From Pedococcus sp. 5OH_020 (lineage in GTDB: Bacteria > Actinomycetota > Actinomycetes > Actinomycetales > Dermatophilaceae): 64,000 nucleotides of DNA. A program made the translations under genes and the position numbers. The notes beneath the pieces were generated by a model. That model had not been told where the DNA came from. It searched no databases and worked only from the letters and a program-made list of their open reading frames with translations. Below, piece by piece: positions 9,313 through 19,102 of this stretch (positions are counted from its first letter, which is position 1; every line of letters begins with the position of its first letter). Location of the stretch: assembly GCF_027812955.1 (NCBI RefSeq), contig NZ_JAPYZV010000008.1, forward strand, positions 1 to 64,000, given 5' to 3'.

Positions 9313-12300
9313 CTACCGCGCCGATCCGGGGCACACCCTCTCGTAGGGCCGGCCGGGCAGCGCGCTTGCCCACTCCGCGCTCGTCAGCTGACGTCCCGCG
9401 ATGGCGCAGGCGGTGGCGACCCAGGCCTGCGGGCGGACGTTCCAGGATTGGACCGACCCGTCGAGGCCGGCGATCACGACCGTGGAGTCGTCGGAGGAGA
9501 ACCCGACGGCGACCTCGCCGGCGACAGGTACCGAGCCCAGGAAGGACCCGCTGGGCGCGGACCAGAGGCCGACCTGTCCCTTGCGGCTGCTGGCGAACCA
9601 GGCTCCGTTGTGCGAGAAGGCGGCGGAGGTCCGGTCGCCGAACGCGTGCGAGGGGTCAGGGCGGGCGACCCAGCTGTTCTCGTGGTCCTTGAGGAAGCCC
9701 ACAGCGCCGTCGTCGTCCACGACCGCGGTGGTCCGTCCGTCCGGTGAGAAGAAACCCGCGTAGGGCAGGGTCCGCAGCCGCCGACCGGACACGTAGTCGA
9801 TGATCGCCCTCTCGGTGGACCCCTCCACCAGGACCGTGTGGTCAGCCGGGTTGACGCTGAGCCGGTCGATCTGTTCGTCGAGCGCCTGGATCGCGGGGCG
9901 GTCCTGCCGGAGGGTGGTGGCGCGCATGACGTGGAGGAGTCCCCTGTCGTTGCCCGCCAAGAGTCTGCCGTCAGCGGTGTACTGCGCCGTGGTGATGTGC
10001 TCCGAGGAGTAGTAGGCGGTGATGAGATGTCGGCCCGTGGTCGCGTCGCGGGCCTCCACCACATCATCACCGGTTACCCCGACGACCGCCTTGGTGTCGG
10101 GACGCCACGTGAGGTCCTGGCCCCACAGGTTCGTCCCGTTCGGGTCGATGGTCGGGATGAGCCGTCCCGTGGCGACGTCCCGGACGTCCATCCGGGCGTA
10201 CAGGTTCGCGAGGTAGGCCATCTTGCGGCCGTCGGGTGACACCTGCGCCATGATCTCGGTGTTCTTCAGCGGGGGACCCGGGTGAGAGGTGACGAACCCG
10301 GAGCTGCCGCCGAGGTCCCAGGCGAGCAGCTCGGCATTCAGGCCAGCGGCGTAGACGCTGGTGCCGTCGGGGCTGAGCGCCACCAGGTTCCCGCCCCAGG
10401 TCTCCCCCCGGAAGACCTGCCGCGGCGTCGCTGCGCTGACATCCCAGACTACGACGCCCCCGTCGGCGGCGGCGAACCGGCGACCGTCTGCTGAGAAGGT
10501 GATGCGCTGCACGCGCCCATGTGCCTCGAGCCTGGCCTTGAGCTTGAGCGTCGCAGTGTCGAGCAGGCCGATCTCCGACTCCGCGACCACGGCAAGGGTC
10601 TTCCCGTCAGGGCTGACCGCCAGCTGGGGTGTCCAGGCCTGGTCGTGGTACGCGAGACCCTGCAGCCCGATCTGAGGACCGGTTCGCGTGGCTTTCACTC
10701 CGCCTGTCGCGACGTCGATGCTACGGAGGAAGTAGTCGCCGTTGGTGAACAGCGTGTGGCCGTCCCGGCTGAGGGCGCCGGTCGTGATGTGTTGCGAGTC
10801 TGGGTAGAGCATGGCAACCGGCTTGTCGAGGCGGTCTAGATCCCACACACCCACGCTCGTGAAGGATCCATCAGAGCCCCTACCGTTCAGCACCGCCCCC
10901 AGCCGGCTGCCGTCACCGCTGAACACCAGGGAGTAGTAGTTCCGCTTGTTCTCCGGCACCCCGCCCACGTTCGACGCCAGCGGCTGCGCCTTGGCATCGA
11001 AAAGGTGCAGCGGGTGGGGCACCTTTACCACGCCGGGGTCGTCGGGGAAGTCGGCGGCGGCGAGGAGGACGCCGTCCGGGCTGTAGGCGATCACGTGACC
11101 TCCGCCGCCGGTGGAGGTGTGTGCAAGCAGCTTCAGCGATCGCGGTTCGTAGACGTTGACCCCTCCTCCTGCAAGGGAGAGCGCGACGTTCCCCGACCTT
11201 GGATCCACTGCTATCGCACCTGCCGGTGGAGTGGTTGCGGACCGCTTCAGCAGGGGCGCCCGGTCGAGCGCCGCCGCCAGGTTGGCCTTGGCCGAGTCCG
11301 ACCCGTGGTCGAGCCGCATCCCGGCCACGGCCAGGAGGAGCGAGGTGTCTGCTCGGGGCGCCGTGAGAGCCTCGGCACCCACACGCCTGGCATCGGCGGT
11401 GACTGCCTGTGCCCCGGCCCGGTCCGCCGCTCCCAACGCGAGCACGCCGGTTACGGCGGCCACGAGGGCAAGGGCTGCGGCGACGGCCAGCAGGCTCCGC
11501 AGACGGCTGTTCGTGCGCCTCTCCCGCTGGACCTGCAGCTCGGCCGCCTCGCGCTCCGATGCGGCAGCCGCCTGCGAGGCGTCGAGGAAGGCACGCTCGA
11601 CCGGGGACAGTGTGCGGCCGGGGGCACGCCATTCGAGCGCCTGTGCCAGGCGGACGCCGCGGTACAGCTCGCTGTCCGGCCGCCCCATCGTGTCCCAGGA
11701 GTCGGACGCCAGGGACAGGTGACGCAGGATCCTCTGGCCCTCCACGTCCTCGTCGAGCCAGGACCGAAGTCGCGGCCACTCGCGCGCGAGCGCCTCGTGG
11801 GCGATCTCGACGGACTGGTCATCGCTGCTCACCAGGCGAGCGGCGACCAGCTGCTCCACGAGGTGGGCCCGCGCGGGGTCGGCGACGATGTGCCGGCGCG
11901 GGACCCTCGCCCCCATCGGTTCGCCGTCCGCGGCAGGAGAGACGAGACGAAGCATGAGGTCCCGCAGAACCTCCCGCTGCCCCGGGTCGAGACGGTCGTA
12001 GAGGCCGTCGGCCGACTGGTTCAGCGCCTCGCGCACGCCGCCCGACGCACGGTACCCGGCAACTGTCAGGGTGGCTCCCTCTCGTCGCAGCCACGTCTGA
12101 CGCAGGGCGTGCGAGAGCAGGGGAAGCGCGCCCGGCTCGCCCTGGACCTCCCGCACCAGCAGGTCCAAGAGGCCGGGATCCAGGCGTAGGCCGGACTGCA
12201 GGGCAGGGCCTTCGACGGCGTCCCGCAGGTTGGGCTCCTGCATCCCGCCCAGTAGGTACAGGCCTCGCTCGACGAGGCGCGCGAGCGTCGGGTACGCCGC

Positions 12301-13467
12301 CAGGGCGCCAACCCGGTCCGCGCGGAGCGCGAGGACGAGCTGGCTGCGTTCGCTGTGACGAACGAGCTCGTCAATCCACCTCGTGCGTTCCTGTGCGTCG
12401 ACGTCCTCGCCGAGCGCCTCCTCGCACTGGTCCACGACCAGCACAGCTCGAGGCGATGCCGCGGGCGGGAGGGTCTCCAGTGGACGGCTCCCGGGGGTGA
12501 CCACGAGTACCGGGCGGCCGTCCCGACGCAAGGCGGCGGCGATGCCCGCCCTCACCAGCGACGACTTCCCGCAGCCGGAAGGTCCGACGACGGCGAGCAC
12601 GCCGGCGCTGTCCAAGCGATCGAGGCAGGAGGAGACGTCGCCTGACCTACCGAAGAAGGTGGCGGCGTCCTCGACGCCATACGGCAGCAGTCCCCGGTAG
12701 GGGCACACGCTGCTGGGCTGAGCGGGAGGCGCGCTTGCCGAGAGCTGCGGGTCCTGACGCAAGATGGCCGCTTCCAGGTCGACCAGCTCGGGGCTCGGGT
12801 CAAGACCCAGCTCACGGGCCAGCATCGCGGTGGCGCGACGCAGGGTGACCAGCGCGTCGTGCTGCCGGCCCCCCTGGTACTGGGCCAGGGCGACAAGCGC
12901 CCAACGTCGCTCCCTCAGAGGCTCCTCGGACAGTCGGCTGCTGGCGACTGCCAGGACGTCCCGATGGTTGCCCGCTCGCAGTGCTGCCTCGGTGTGTAGG
13001 TCCTCGGCCTCCAGACGGAGCTCCTCGAGGCGCTGAGCCTCCGACCGCCCCGGCGGCCACTCCTCGAGTTCAGCCAGGGCCTTCCCGCGCCACAGCGCCA
13101 ATGCCTGCGCCACCAGGTAGCGGGCGCGGTCCGGCTCACCGTCCCGGAGACGCTCGCGAGCAGTGGTGAGCAGCCGCTCGAAGCGATGGGAGTCCACGGC
13201 ATCCGTATGGGCCCGTAGGCGGTAGCCGTGCGGCAGGGTCTCGATGCTCGTCGTCCCGACAAGCTTGCGCAGGCGGACGATGCAGCCCTGCACCACCTTC
13301 TGCCAGGTGTCCGGAACGTTGTCGCCCCACAGCGCCTCGGCGAGGGCTTCGTTGCCGACTGCCTCGCCTCGCCGGGCAACGAGAGCGGCAAGGACGACCC
13401 GGTCCCGTCGGGAGAGCGCGGTGGACCCGCCGTTCACCTCGACCGGACCCAGGACCGCGATCTCCAT
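9313..13467 (-). CDS. SARP/BTAD-STAND-WD40 regulatory protein
   Basis: About 1384 residues from ATG 13467, where the protein opens M-E-I-A-V-L-G-P-V-E as winged-helix SARP domains usually do. Domains in order: OmpR-type winged helix (1-90), BTAD all-helical domain (about 95-240), STAND-type NTPase (about 255-620) with Walker A G-P-S-G-C-G-K-S-S at 295-303 and Walker B V-L-V-V-D-Q-C-E-E at 342-350, one membrane-spanning helix (about 657-679), and a C-terminal WD40-like beta-propeller. The helix would place the propeller outside the cell and the DNA-binding domain inside, a layout that suggests one-component sensing; this is inference. It is divergent from a secreted protein, with operator-like repeats between them. 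Ligand and targets are unknown. Confidence 0.85.
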   Translation of the reverse strand: MEIAVLGPVEVNGGSTALSRRDRVVLAALVARRGEAVGNEALAEALWGDNVPDTWQKVVQGCIVRLRKLVGTTSIETLPHGYRLRAHTDAVDSHRFERLLTTARERLRDGEPDRARYLVAQALALWRGKALAELEEWPPGRSEAQRLEELRLEAEDLHTEAALRAGNHRDVLAVASSRLSEEPLRERRWALVALAQYQGGRQHDALVTLRRATAMLARELGLDPSPELVDLEAAILRQDPQLSASAPPAQPSSVCPYRGLLPYGVEDAATFFGRSGDVSSCLDRLDSAGVLAVVGPSGCGKSSLVRAGIAAALRRDGRPVLVVTPGSRPLETLPPAASPRAVLVVDQCEEALGEDVDAQERTRWIDELVRHSERSQLVLALRADRVGALAAYPTLARLVERGLYLLGGMQEPNLRDAVEGPALQSGLRLDPGLLDLLVREVQGEPGALPLLSHALRQTWLRREGATLTVAGYRASGGVREALNQSADGLYDRLDPGQREVLRDLMLRLVSPAADGEPMGARVPRRHIVADPARAHLVEQLVAARLVSSDDQSVEIAHEALAREWPRLRSWLDEDVEGQRILRHLSLASDSWDTMGRPDSELYRGVRLAQALEWRAPGRTLSPVERAFLDASQAAAASEREAAELQVQRERRTNSRLRSLLAVAAALALVAAVTGVLALGAADRAGAQAVTADARRVGAEALTAPRADTSLLLAVAGMRLDHGSDSAKANLAAALDRAPLLKRSATTPPAGAIAVDPRSGNVALSLAGGGVNVYEPRSLKLLAHTSTGGGGHVIAYSPDGVLLAAADFPDDPGVVKVPHPLHLFDAKAQPLASNVGGVPENKRNYYSLVFSGDGSRLGAVLNGRGSDGSFTSVGVWDLDRLDKPVAMLYPDSQHITTGALSRDGHTLFTNGDYFLRSIDVATGGVKATRTGPQIGLQGLAYHDQAWTPQLAVSPDGKTLAVVAESEIGLLDTATLKLKARLEAHGRVQRITFSADGRRFAAADGGVVVWDVSAATPRQVFRGETWGGNLVALSPDGTSVYAAGLNAELLAWDLGGSSGFVTSHPGPPLKNTEIMAQVSPDGRKMAYLANLYARMDVRDVATGRLIPTIDPNGTNLWGQDLTWRPDTKAVVGVTGDDVVEARDATTGRHLITAYYSSEHITTAQYTADGRLLAGNDRGLLHVMRATTLRQDRPAIQALDEQIDRLSVNPADHTVLVEGSTERAIIDYVSGRRLRTLPYAGFFSPDGRTTAVVDDDGAVGFLKDHENSWVARPDPSHAFGDRTSAAFSHNGAWFASSRKGQVGLWSAPSGSFLGSVPVAGEVAVGFSSDDSTVVIAGLDGSVQSWNVRPQAWVATACAIAGRQLTSAEWASALPGRPYERVCPGSAR

Positions 13468-13485
13468 GAGCCCCAATGTGTTCCC

Positions 13486-13630
13486 TGACACCGGGGACGT
13501 CAACGTCCCTGTTACCGCGGTGACACCGCCGAACCGGGACGGACGGCGCATTGAGGGTCAAGGGGGACCGGCCGCGCTGACGGTGACCGGCGTCGAGGCC
13601 TGCAAGCACCGCGTTACCGCGCTGACACCG
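13486..13630. promoter_or_regulatory. Operator-like repeats between the BTAD regulator and the secreted-protein gene
   Basis: The 260-bp divergent interval contains two 18-bp direct copies differing at one base: GTTACCGCGGTGACACCG at 13511-13528 and GTTACCGCGCTGACACCG at 13613-13630, 102 bp apart. The part TGACACCG occurs a third time at 13486-13493. The first copy holds a near-perfect 14-bp palindrome (GTTACC-GC-GGTGAC, one wobble pair). SARP/BTAD regulators are known to bind direct repeats, so these are candidate binding sites of the adjacent regulator. Binding is inference. Confidence 0.5.
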
Positions 13631-13727
13631 GTGCCGCTCACGGTGAGCCGCGGATCGCTCGGGCACCTCGACGGTGCCGACAGCCACACGGTTCTCCCTA
13701 TGCAGTGATCGAGGAAAGGACAACACC

Positions 13728-14291
13728 ATGACCACGACCAGCAAGCACACCGGTGCGGCCCCCGGCAGGTCACTTCGTGTCGCGCGTGCCGTTGCACTGG
13801 CGCTCGCGACAGCAGGGACCGCCATCCTGGTCCCCGCAGGCACGGCCAGCGCTCGCAGCCCCCACTGGCAGCACTACGAGTACCCAGACCACATCGAGGT
13901 CATGTGCGGTTCCACGCCGGTGCACCTCACCTGGCCCGTGAACAAGGAGTACTTCCGGGACCTCGCCCCTGCCGCCGACGGGTCGTACGTGGAGCAGGTG
14001 ACGGGGTCACTGACCGCCTTGTTCACTACCGACTCGGGCGGCTCGCTGAGATTGAACCTCGGGGGGCCCGGCGAGACGACGTACTGGCCCAACGGGGACT
14101 ACGAGGTGCACAGCGAGGGACACTACGGCTTCGGCGTCAGCCCGGCGCAGGCCGCCGAGCTCGGCGTGCCCGAGCAGTTCTCCTCGTTCGGCCTGATCGA
14201 CTTCGTCTACCACAAGGCCGACGACTCGATGACCCCGGTGACCATTCCTGGCAACGTCACCGACACGTGCGCTCAGCTCGGGATCCACTAG
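13728..14291 (+). CDS. Small secreted protein of unknown function
   Basis: 187 residues from ATG 13728, which follows a strong GAGGAAAGGA ribosome site at 13711-13720. It has a basic N terminus, a hydrophobic core A-V-A-L-A-L-A-T-A-G-T-A and a likely signal-peptidase site after A-S-A. The mature part of about 145 residues contains two cysteines (V-M-C-G-S-T-P and D-T-C-A-Q) that may form a disulfide, and no transmembrane segment. It resembles small secreted actinobacterial proteins of unassigned function. It is transcribed divergently from the BTAD-STAND-WD40 regulator and has the repeat-containing promoter region, so it is the best candidate target of that regulator (inference). Confidence 0.75.
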   Translation: MTTTSKHTGAAPGRSLRVARAVALALATAGTAILVPAGTASARSPHWQHYEYPDHIEVMCGSTPVHLTWPVNKEYFRDLAPAADGSYVEQVTGSLTALFTTDSGGSLRLNLGGPGETTYWPNGDYEVHSEGHYGFGVSPAQAAELGVPEQFSSFGLIDFVYHKADDSMTPVTIPGNVTDTCAQLGIH

Positions 14292-14530
14292 GGCGCGTGC
14301 TGGCTGGCTGCGGTCGACCGTCACGGCTGGCACCACCCGGGGCGGCGTTTTACGGCAAATGAATGATGTTGCTGGGGAACAGCTTCGGGACAGTGAAGGA
14401 GTCGCGGCGCCGCTGGGGTGGTTCCCGGGTCCGGCGCCTCTGACTCCGTTCGCCGCAGGGTGACCCACGGACGCCTCCTCCTCATCGACTGGTCGAGGCA
14501 GGTCGACTGCATCGTGACGGAGGAGCGGAC

Positions 14531-17500
14531 ATGGTTCGTCGGGGTATACGGCGATTGGCGACCGTAGCGGTTGGCGCGGTGGTGGGGATCAGCAGCGTGG
14601 GAAGCCTCCTGGTCCAGGCACCCGTCGCTCTGGCGGCTGGGACTCTGTCCCTCGACAGACTGGTCTCGACCCATGGCACGGCGTCGACGACCAGCGTGAC
14701 GTCGCCGGTGTTCACGACGGCCCAGCCGGGCGAGCTGCTGCTGGCCTTCGTCAGCACCGACGGACCCTCCACGCCGACCCAGGCCGTCAGCTCGGTGACC
14801 GGCGCGGGACTCACCTGGCGGTTGCGGCAGCGCACGAACGCCCAGCTGGGAACTGCGGAGATCTGGCAGGCCGTCACCCCGGCCATCCTCACGAACGTGT
14901 CGGTGCGGGCGACGTACTCCGGTTCGTTCCTGGCTTCCATCTCGGTGGCCACGTTCACTGGCGCGAGCCTGACGGTGGACGGCGCAACCAAGGGTGCGAG
15001 CGCCGCCACAGGCGCGCCCACCGCCGCCCTGACGACCTCTCGGGCCGGCTCATGGGTCTGGGCCGTCGGGAACGACTACGACAACGCGATCGCGCGCACC
15101 GTCGGGACGGGGCAGACCAAGGTCGACGAGTACCTGGCCAGCAGCGGCGACACGCTATGGGTACAGCGCCAGAACGCGGTCACGCCGAGTGCCGGCACGC
15201 CGGTCACCATCAACGACACGGCACCCACCGCGGACCGATGGAACCTGTCACTGGTCGAGATCCCGGTCGCCGCAGATGACACCACGGCACCCACCGCTCC
15301 CACCAACCTCACCGCAGCGGCACCCGGCCCCACACAGGTTAACCTGAGCTGGACGGCTGCCACCGACGACACCGGGGTGACCGGCTACCGCATCCTGCGC
15401 GGCGCGAGCCAGATCGGGACCACGACCAGCGCCACGACGTACTCCGACACCACTGCCACGGCACGCACGACGTACTCCTACACCGTGCGTGCGGTGGATG
15501 CGGCGGGAAACGTCTCACCGGACTCGGTGCCGGCATCCGTCACCACGCCGGCGCCTGACACCACCCCGCCGACCATCTCCGCCATCTCGAGCGGCACGCC
15601 GACCCCGAGCGCAGCCACCATCACCTGGAGGACTGACGAGCCATCCGACTCCCAGGTGGTCTACGGCCGGACCACGACCTATGGCTCGTCGACGACCCTG
15701 GCGGGCGCCCTGGTCACGAGCCACTCGCAGACCGTCGCGGGACTCGTGGCGAGCACGACGTACCACTACCAGGTCAGGTCGGCCGACGCGTCGGGCAATG
15801 TGGCCCTGTCCAGCGACGCCACGTTCACGACGGCGGCCCCACCCGCCGACACGACGCCCCCCTCGGTCAGTGTCACCGCCCCGGCGAGCGGCGCCACGGT
15901 CGCCGGCACGGTCCAGGTCACCGCAACCGCCTCCGACAACGTGGGAGTCGTCGGCGTGCAGCTCCGGCTTGACGGGGCGGCCCTCGGCTCCGAAGACATC
16001 ACGGCGCCCTACTCGGTCCCCTGGGACACCACCGCTGCCACTGACGGGGCGCATCAGCTGTCCGCCGTCGCCCGTGACGCGGCAGGGAACACGACCACCG
16101 CCACGACGGTCAGCGTGACGGTCAGCAACGGCTCGGCCGACCCCAGCCTCGTCGGTTCCTGGGGCCCCGTGCAGGCCTGGCCCGAGGTGTCCATCCACGC
16201 AGCACTGACCTACACCGGGAAGGTCCTGACCTTTCAGGGTGACTTCACCACCGGTGGCCAGCAGTACCTCCTGGACCCGACCACCGGGGCCACCACGCAG
16301 GTGCCGAACGCCGCGGCCGACCTGTTCTGCGCGGGCCAGGCCGTGCTGGCCGACGGCCGGATCCTCGTGGTGGGCGGAACTGCCACGAGCGGCGGCCTCG
16401 GGATCACCGCGGTCACCGCCTTCAACCCCGCGACCCAGGTCTGGCAGACGCTGGCCCCCATGCACCACCCACGCTGGTACCCCACGGCCACCACCCTGGC
16501 CGACGGCCGGGTCCTGGTGACCTCAGGCTCGAACGGGAGCCTGACCGACCTCGTCCAGACCCCCGAGGTCTACGACCCGCAGACCAACACGTGGACGGAC
16601 CTCACGACGGCCACCCGGTCCATCCCGTACTACCCCTTCATGTACCAGCTGCCCGACGGCCGCGTCCTGCAGGCCGGCGCCTCGGAGGAGCCGACGTCGA
16701 CCCTCGCCCTCGATGTGGCGACCCAGCAGTGGAGCACTGTCGACAGCCGGGTCGTCGACGCGGCCTCCATCACCAACTACGCGCCAGGCAAGTTCTTGAA
16801 GGCCGGCTCAGCCTCGGACTCCGGGTTCACCGGACCCTCCGCGAGCACCGCCTACACCTTGGACCTGAACCAGCCGGGCGCGACCTGGCAACCCACCGCC
16901 GCGATGGCCTTCCCGCGCAGCTTCGTGAACCTCACCAACCTCCCTGACGGTACGGTGCTCGCGACCGGGGGCGGGACCGACAAGTCCGGCTACGTGGAGG
17001 CCAACGCGGTCCTGCCCGCCGAAGTCTGGAACCGCACCTCGGGGACGTGGAGGACGGTCGCCTCGATGACGGTGCCACGGCTCTACCACTCGGTCGCCCT
17101 GCTGCTTCCGGACGGCCGGGTCTTCGTCTCCGGATCCGGTGGCGACGCGGGCGTCGCGGACGAGAACAACTACCAGATCTACTCCCCGAGCTACCTCTTC
17201 AAGGGAGCACGACCCACCATCAGCTCTGCGCCCAGCACCGTCCGGTACGGGGGCACGGCGTCCATCAAGACTCCGGATGCGGGCAGCATCAGCTCGGTGT
17301 CCCTGATCCGTACCGGCTCGGTCACGCACTCCTTCGACCAGAACACGCGCGCCCTGACGCTGCCTTTCACCGCGGTCACGGGCGGCCTCGACGTGCAGCT
17401 GCCGGCGAACGGGAAGCTCGCCCCTCCGGGCTACTACCTGCTCTCCATCGTCAACGGGAGCGGCGTCCCCTCGGTCAGCACGGTGGTCCGGTTCCCAGCA

Positions 17501-18727
17501 CCGTCCGAGGACATCGTTGCGCCGAGCGCCCCACCGAGCCTCACCGCCACAGGCGGGATCGGTCGCGTCGACCTCACCTGGGCGGCAGCGACCGACGACA
17601 TCGGCGTGGCCGCGTACGACGTCTACCGCTCGACGACCGCGGGGTTCCTGCCTGGTCCGGCCAACCAGGTGGCGCAGGTGGCCGGGACCTCCACCTCCTA
17701 CCGGGACGCAGGGCTGCCGGCCGGCACCTACTACTACCGGGTGAAGTCGGAAGACGCTGCGGCGAACCTGAGCCCGCCGTCCGTGGAGGCCACCGCCACG
17801 GTCCTCAGCGACACGACGGCCCCCAACGCACCGACCGCCCTCACGGCCACCGCCACCAGCGGTCAGGTGGCACTGAGCTGGACCGCCGCAACGGACAACG
17901 TCGGGGTGGTGCGGTACAACGTCAGCCGCGGCGGCGCCACGCTCGGCACGTCGACCGTCACCAGGTTCACCGACACGGGAGTGGTTGCCGGGACCACCTA
18001 CAGCTACACGGTGACCGCGCAGGACGCGGCCGGCAACGTCGGCCCGGCGTCGAACACGGCGACGGCCACCGTCCCATCAGGCGCACGGCAGATCACCGTG
18101 GACAAGCTGGTGTCCAGCCATCAGGGGAGTGCTGCGACGACGGTCTCGGCTCCCGGCGTGACCACCACCGGCACCAACGAGCTGATCCTTGCCTTCGTGA
18201 GCTCCGACGGTCCCAGCGGCAGCGGGACGGAGAGCATCAGCGGTGTGTCCGGCGGCGGGCTCACCTGGACGCTGCGCCAGCGGGCCAACGCCCAGCCGGG
18301 GACCGCCGAGATCTGGCGCGCCGTGGCAGCTACTCCGCTGAGCAATGCCACGATCACCGCAACGCAGGCGTCTGGCTCCTTCCAGTCCTCCCTCACGGTG
18401 GTAGCGCTTCTGGGCGCGGACACCGCCCCGGGGGCCGTCACCGCCACCAGCGCGTCGTCCGGCGCCCCCGCCGCCACGCTGACCACCACCCGCGCCGGCA
18501 GCTGGGTCTGGGGGGTGGGCACCGACTGGAGCACCGCGACCAGTCGCACGGTGGGTACGGGGCAGACTCTCGTGGACCAGTTCCTGGCCCCGGCCGCGGA
18601 CACCTACTGGGTCCAGCGCCAGAACGCGCCGACCCCAGCCTCCGGCACGGCGGTCACGATCAACGACACCGGGCCCGTCGGGGATCGCTACGACCTAGCC
18701 CTCGTGGAGGTGCTGGCGAGCCCGTGA
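14531..18727 (+). CDS. Secreted galactose-oxidase-like copper-radical oxidase with FN3 and Ig domains
   Basis: 1398 residues, ATG preceded by GGAGGAG at 14519-14525. Order: signal peptide (1-36), terminal module A (37-248), FN3 (249-341), FN3-like (342-438), bacterial Ig (439-534), Kelch beta-propeller of the galactose oxidase/glyoxal oxidase type (535-891), DUF1929 C-terminal domain (892-990), FN3 (991-1092), FN3 (1093-1183), terminal module A' (1184-1398). Copper/radical ligands line up with galactose oxidase: Cys600 (F-C-A-G-Q) and Tyr650 (R-W-Y-P-T) for the thioether cofactor, Tyr852-His853 (R-L-Y-H-S) and His933 (V-T-H-S-F). It should therefore oxidise a primary alcohol or aldehyde outside the cell with O2, making H2O2. 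The natural substrate is unknown. Modules A and A' are clear duplicates of each other and may bind wall or polysaccharide (inference). Confidence 0.88.
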   Translation: MVRRGIRRLATVAVGAVVGISSVGSLLVQAPVALAAGTLSLDRLVSTHGTASTTSVTSPVFTTAQPGELLLAFVSTDGPSTPTQAVSSVTGAGLTWRLRQRTNAQLGTAEIWQAVTPAILTNVSVRATYSGSFLASISVATFTGASLTVDGATKGASAATGAPTAALTTSRAGSWVWAVGNDYDNAIARTVGTGQTKVDEYLASSGDTLWVQRQNAVTPSAGTPVTINDTAPTADRWNLSLVEIPVAADDTTAPTAPTNLTAAAPGPTQVNLSWTAATDDTGVTGYRILRGASQIGTTTSATTYSDTTATARTTYSYTVRAVDAAGNVSPDSVPASVTTPAPDTTPPTISAISSGTPTPSAATITWRTDEPSDSQVVYGRTTTYGSSTTLAGALVTSHSQTVAGLVASTTYHYQVRSADASGNVALSSDATFTTAAPPADTTPPSVSVTAPASGATVAGTVQVTATASDNVGVVGVQLRLDGAALGSEDITAPYSVPWDTTAATDGAHQLSAVARDAAGNTTTATTVSVTVSNGSADPSLVGSWGPVQAWPEVSIHAALTYTGKVLTFQGDFTTGGQQYLLDPTTGATTQVPNAAADLFCAGQAVLADGRILVVGGTATSGGLGITAVTAFNPATQVWQTLAPMHHPRWYPTATTLADGRVLVTSGSNGSLTDLVQTPEVYDPQTNTWTDLTTATRSIPYYPFMYQLPDGRVLQAGASEEPTSTLALDVATQQWSTVDSRVVDAASITNYAPGKFLKAGSASDSGFTGPSASTAYTLDLNQPGATWQPTAAMAFPRSFVNLTNLPDGTVLATGGGTDKSGYVEANAVLPAEVWNRTSGTWRTVASMTVPRLYHSVALLLPDGRVFVSGSGGDAGVADENNYQIYSPSYLFKGARPTISSAPSTVRYGGTASIKTPDAGSISSVSLIRTGSVTHSFDQNTRALTLPFTAVTGGLDVQLPANGKLAPPGYYLLSIVNGSGVPSVSTVVRFPAPSEDIVAPSAPPSLTATGGIGRVDLTWAAATDDIGVAAYDVYRSTTAGFLPGPANQVAQVAGTSTSYRDAGLPAGTYYYRVKSEDAAANLSPPSVEATATVLSDTTAPNAPTALTATATSGQVALSWTAATDNVGVVRYNVSRGGATLGTSTVTRFTDTGVVAGTTYSYTVTAQDAAGNVGPASNTATATVPSGARQITVDKLVSSHQGSAATTVSAPGVTTTGTNELILAFVSSDGPSGSGTESISGVSGGGLTWTLRQRANAQPGTAEIWRAVAATPLSNATITATQASGSFQSSLTVVALLGADTAPGAVTATSASSGAPAATLTTTRAGSWVWGVGTDWSTATSRTVGTGQTLVDQFLAPAADTYWVQRQNAPTPASGTAVTINDTGPVGDRYDLALVEVLASP

Positions 18728-18904
18728 CCGCAGCCGACGGACGGGCGCCCCGGGCGCGGTTTCCACAGCGGTCTTTGTTTCATAGCGGTCTTCATGGCGG
18801 TTCCCATCGCGGGTCTCACCACCGTTTGGTCCGACGTGACCCCGGGCATGACACCGCTCGGGTGAGCCGCCAGGAGCCGCCCGACTCGGCAGAGAAGGGC
18901 GCTC

Positions 18905-19102
18905 ATGACCCCCGCCAGGCCAGGCCGGTTCCGTCTGGGACCGTTTCCGACGTACTCGACCACCACCCGGCACGGCACCCGCGTCTCCTGCACAGGATGC
19001 TGCCTGCCCATACCCCTTGGGTGTCTGGCGAGCGCTCTCGCGGTCGCCGCGACGGTGACCACCGCTGGGCTCCGGGCACGTCGGGGCCGCCGAAAGCCCT
19101 GA
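18905..19102 (+). CDS. Candidate small membrane protein with G-C-C-L-P-I-P motif
   Basis: 65 codons with a GAAGGG ribosome site 5 nt before the ATG. It has a basic, hydroxyl-rich N-terminal half, then S-C-T-G-C-C-L-P-I-P-L-G-C-L leading into one hydrophobic helix, and a C-terminal run of arginines. Codons use G/C in most third positions. The three clustered cysteines plus a single helix resemble small actinobacterial proteins of unknown function. A real gene is plausible but rests only on the ribosome site and composition. Confidence 0.45.
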   Translation: MTPARPGRFRLGPFPTYSTTTRHGTRVSCTGCCLPIPLGCLASALAVAATVTTAGLRARRGRRKP

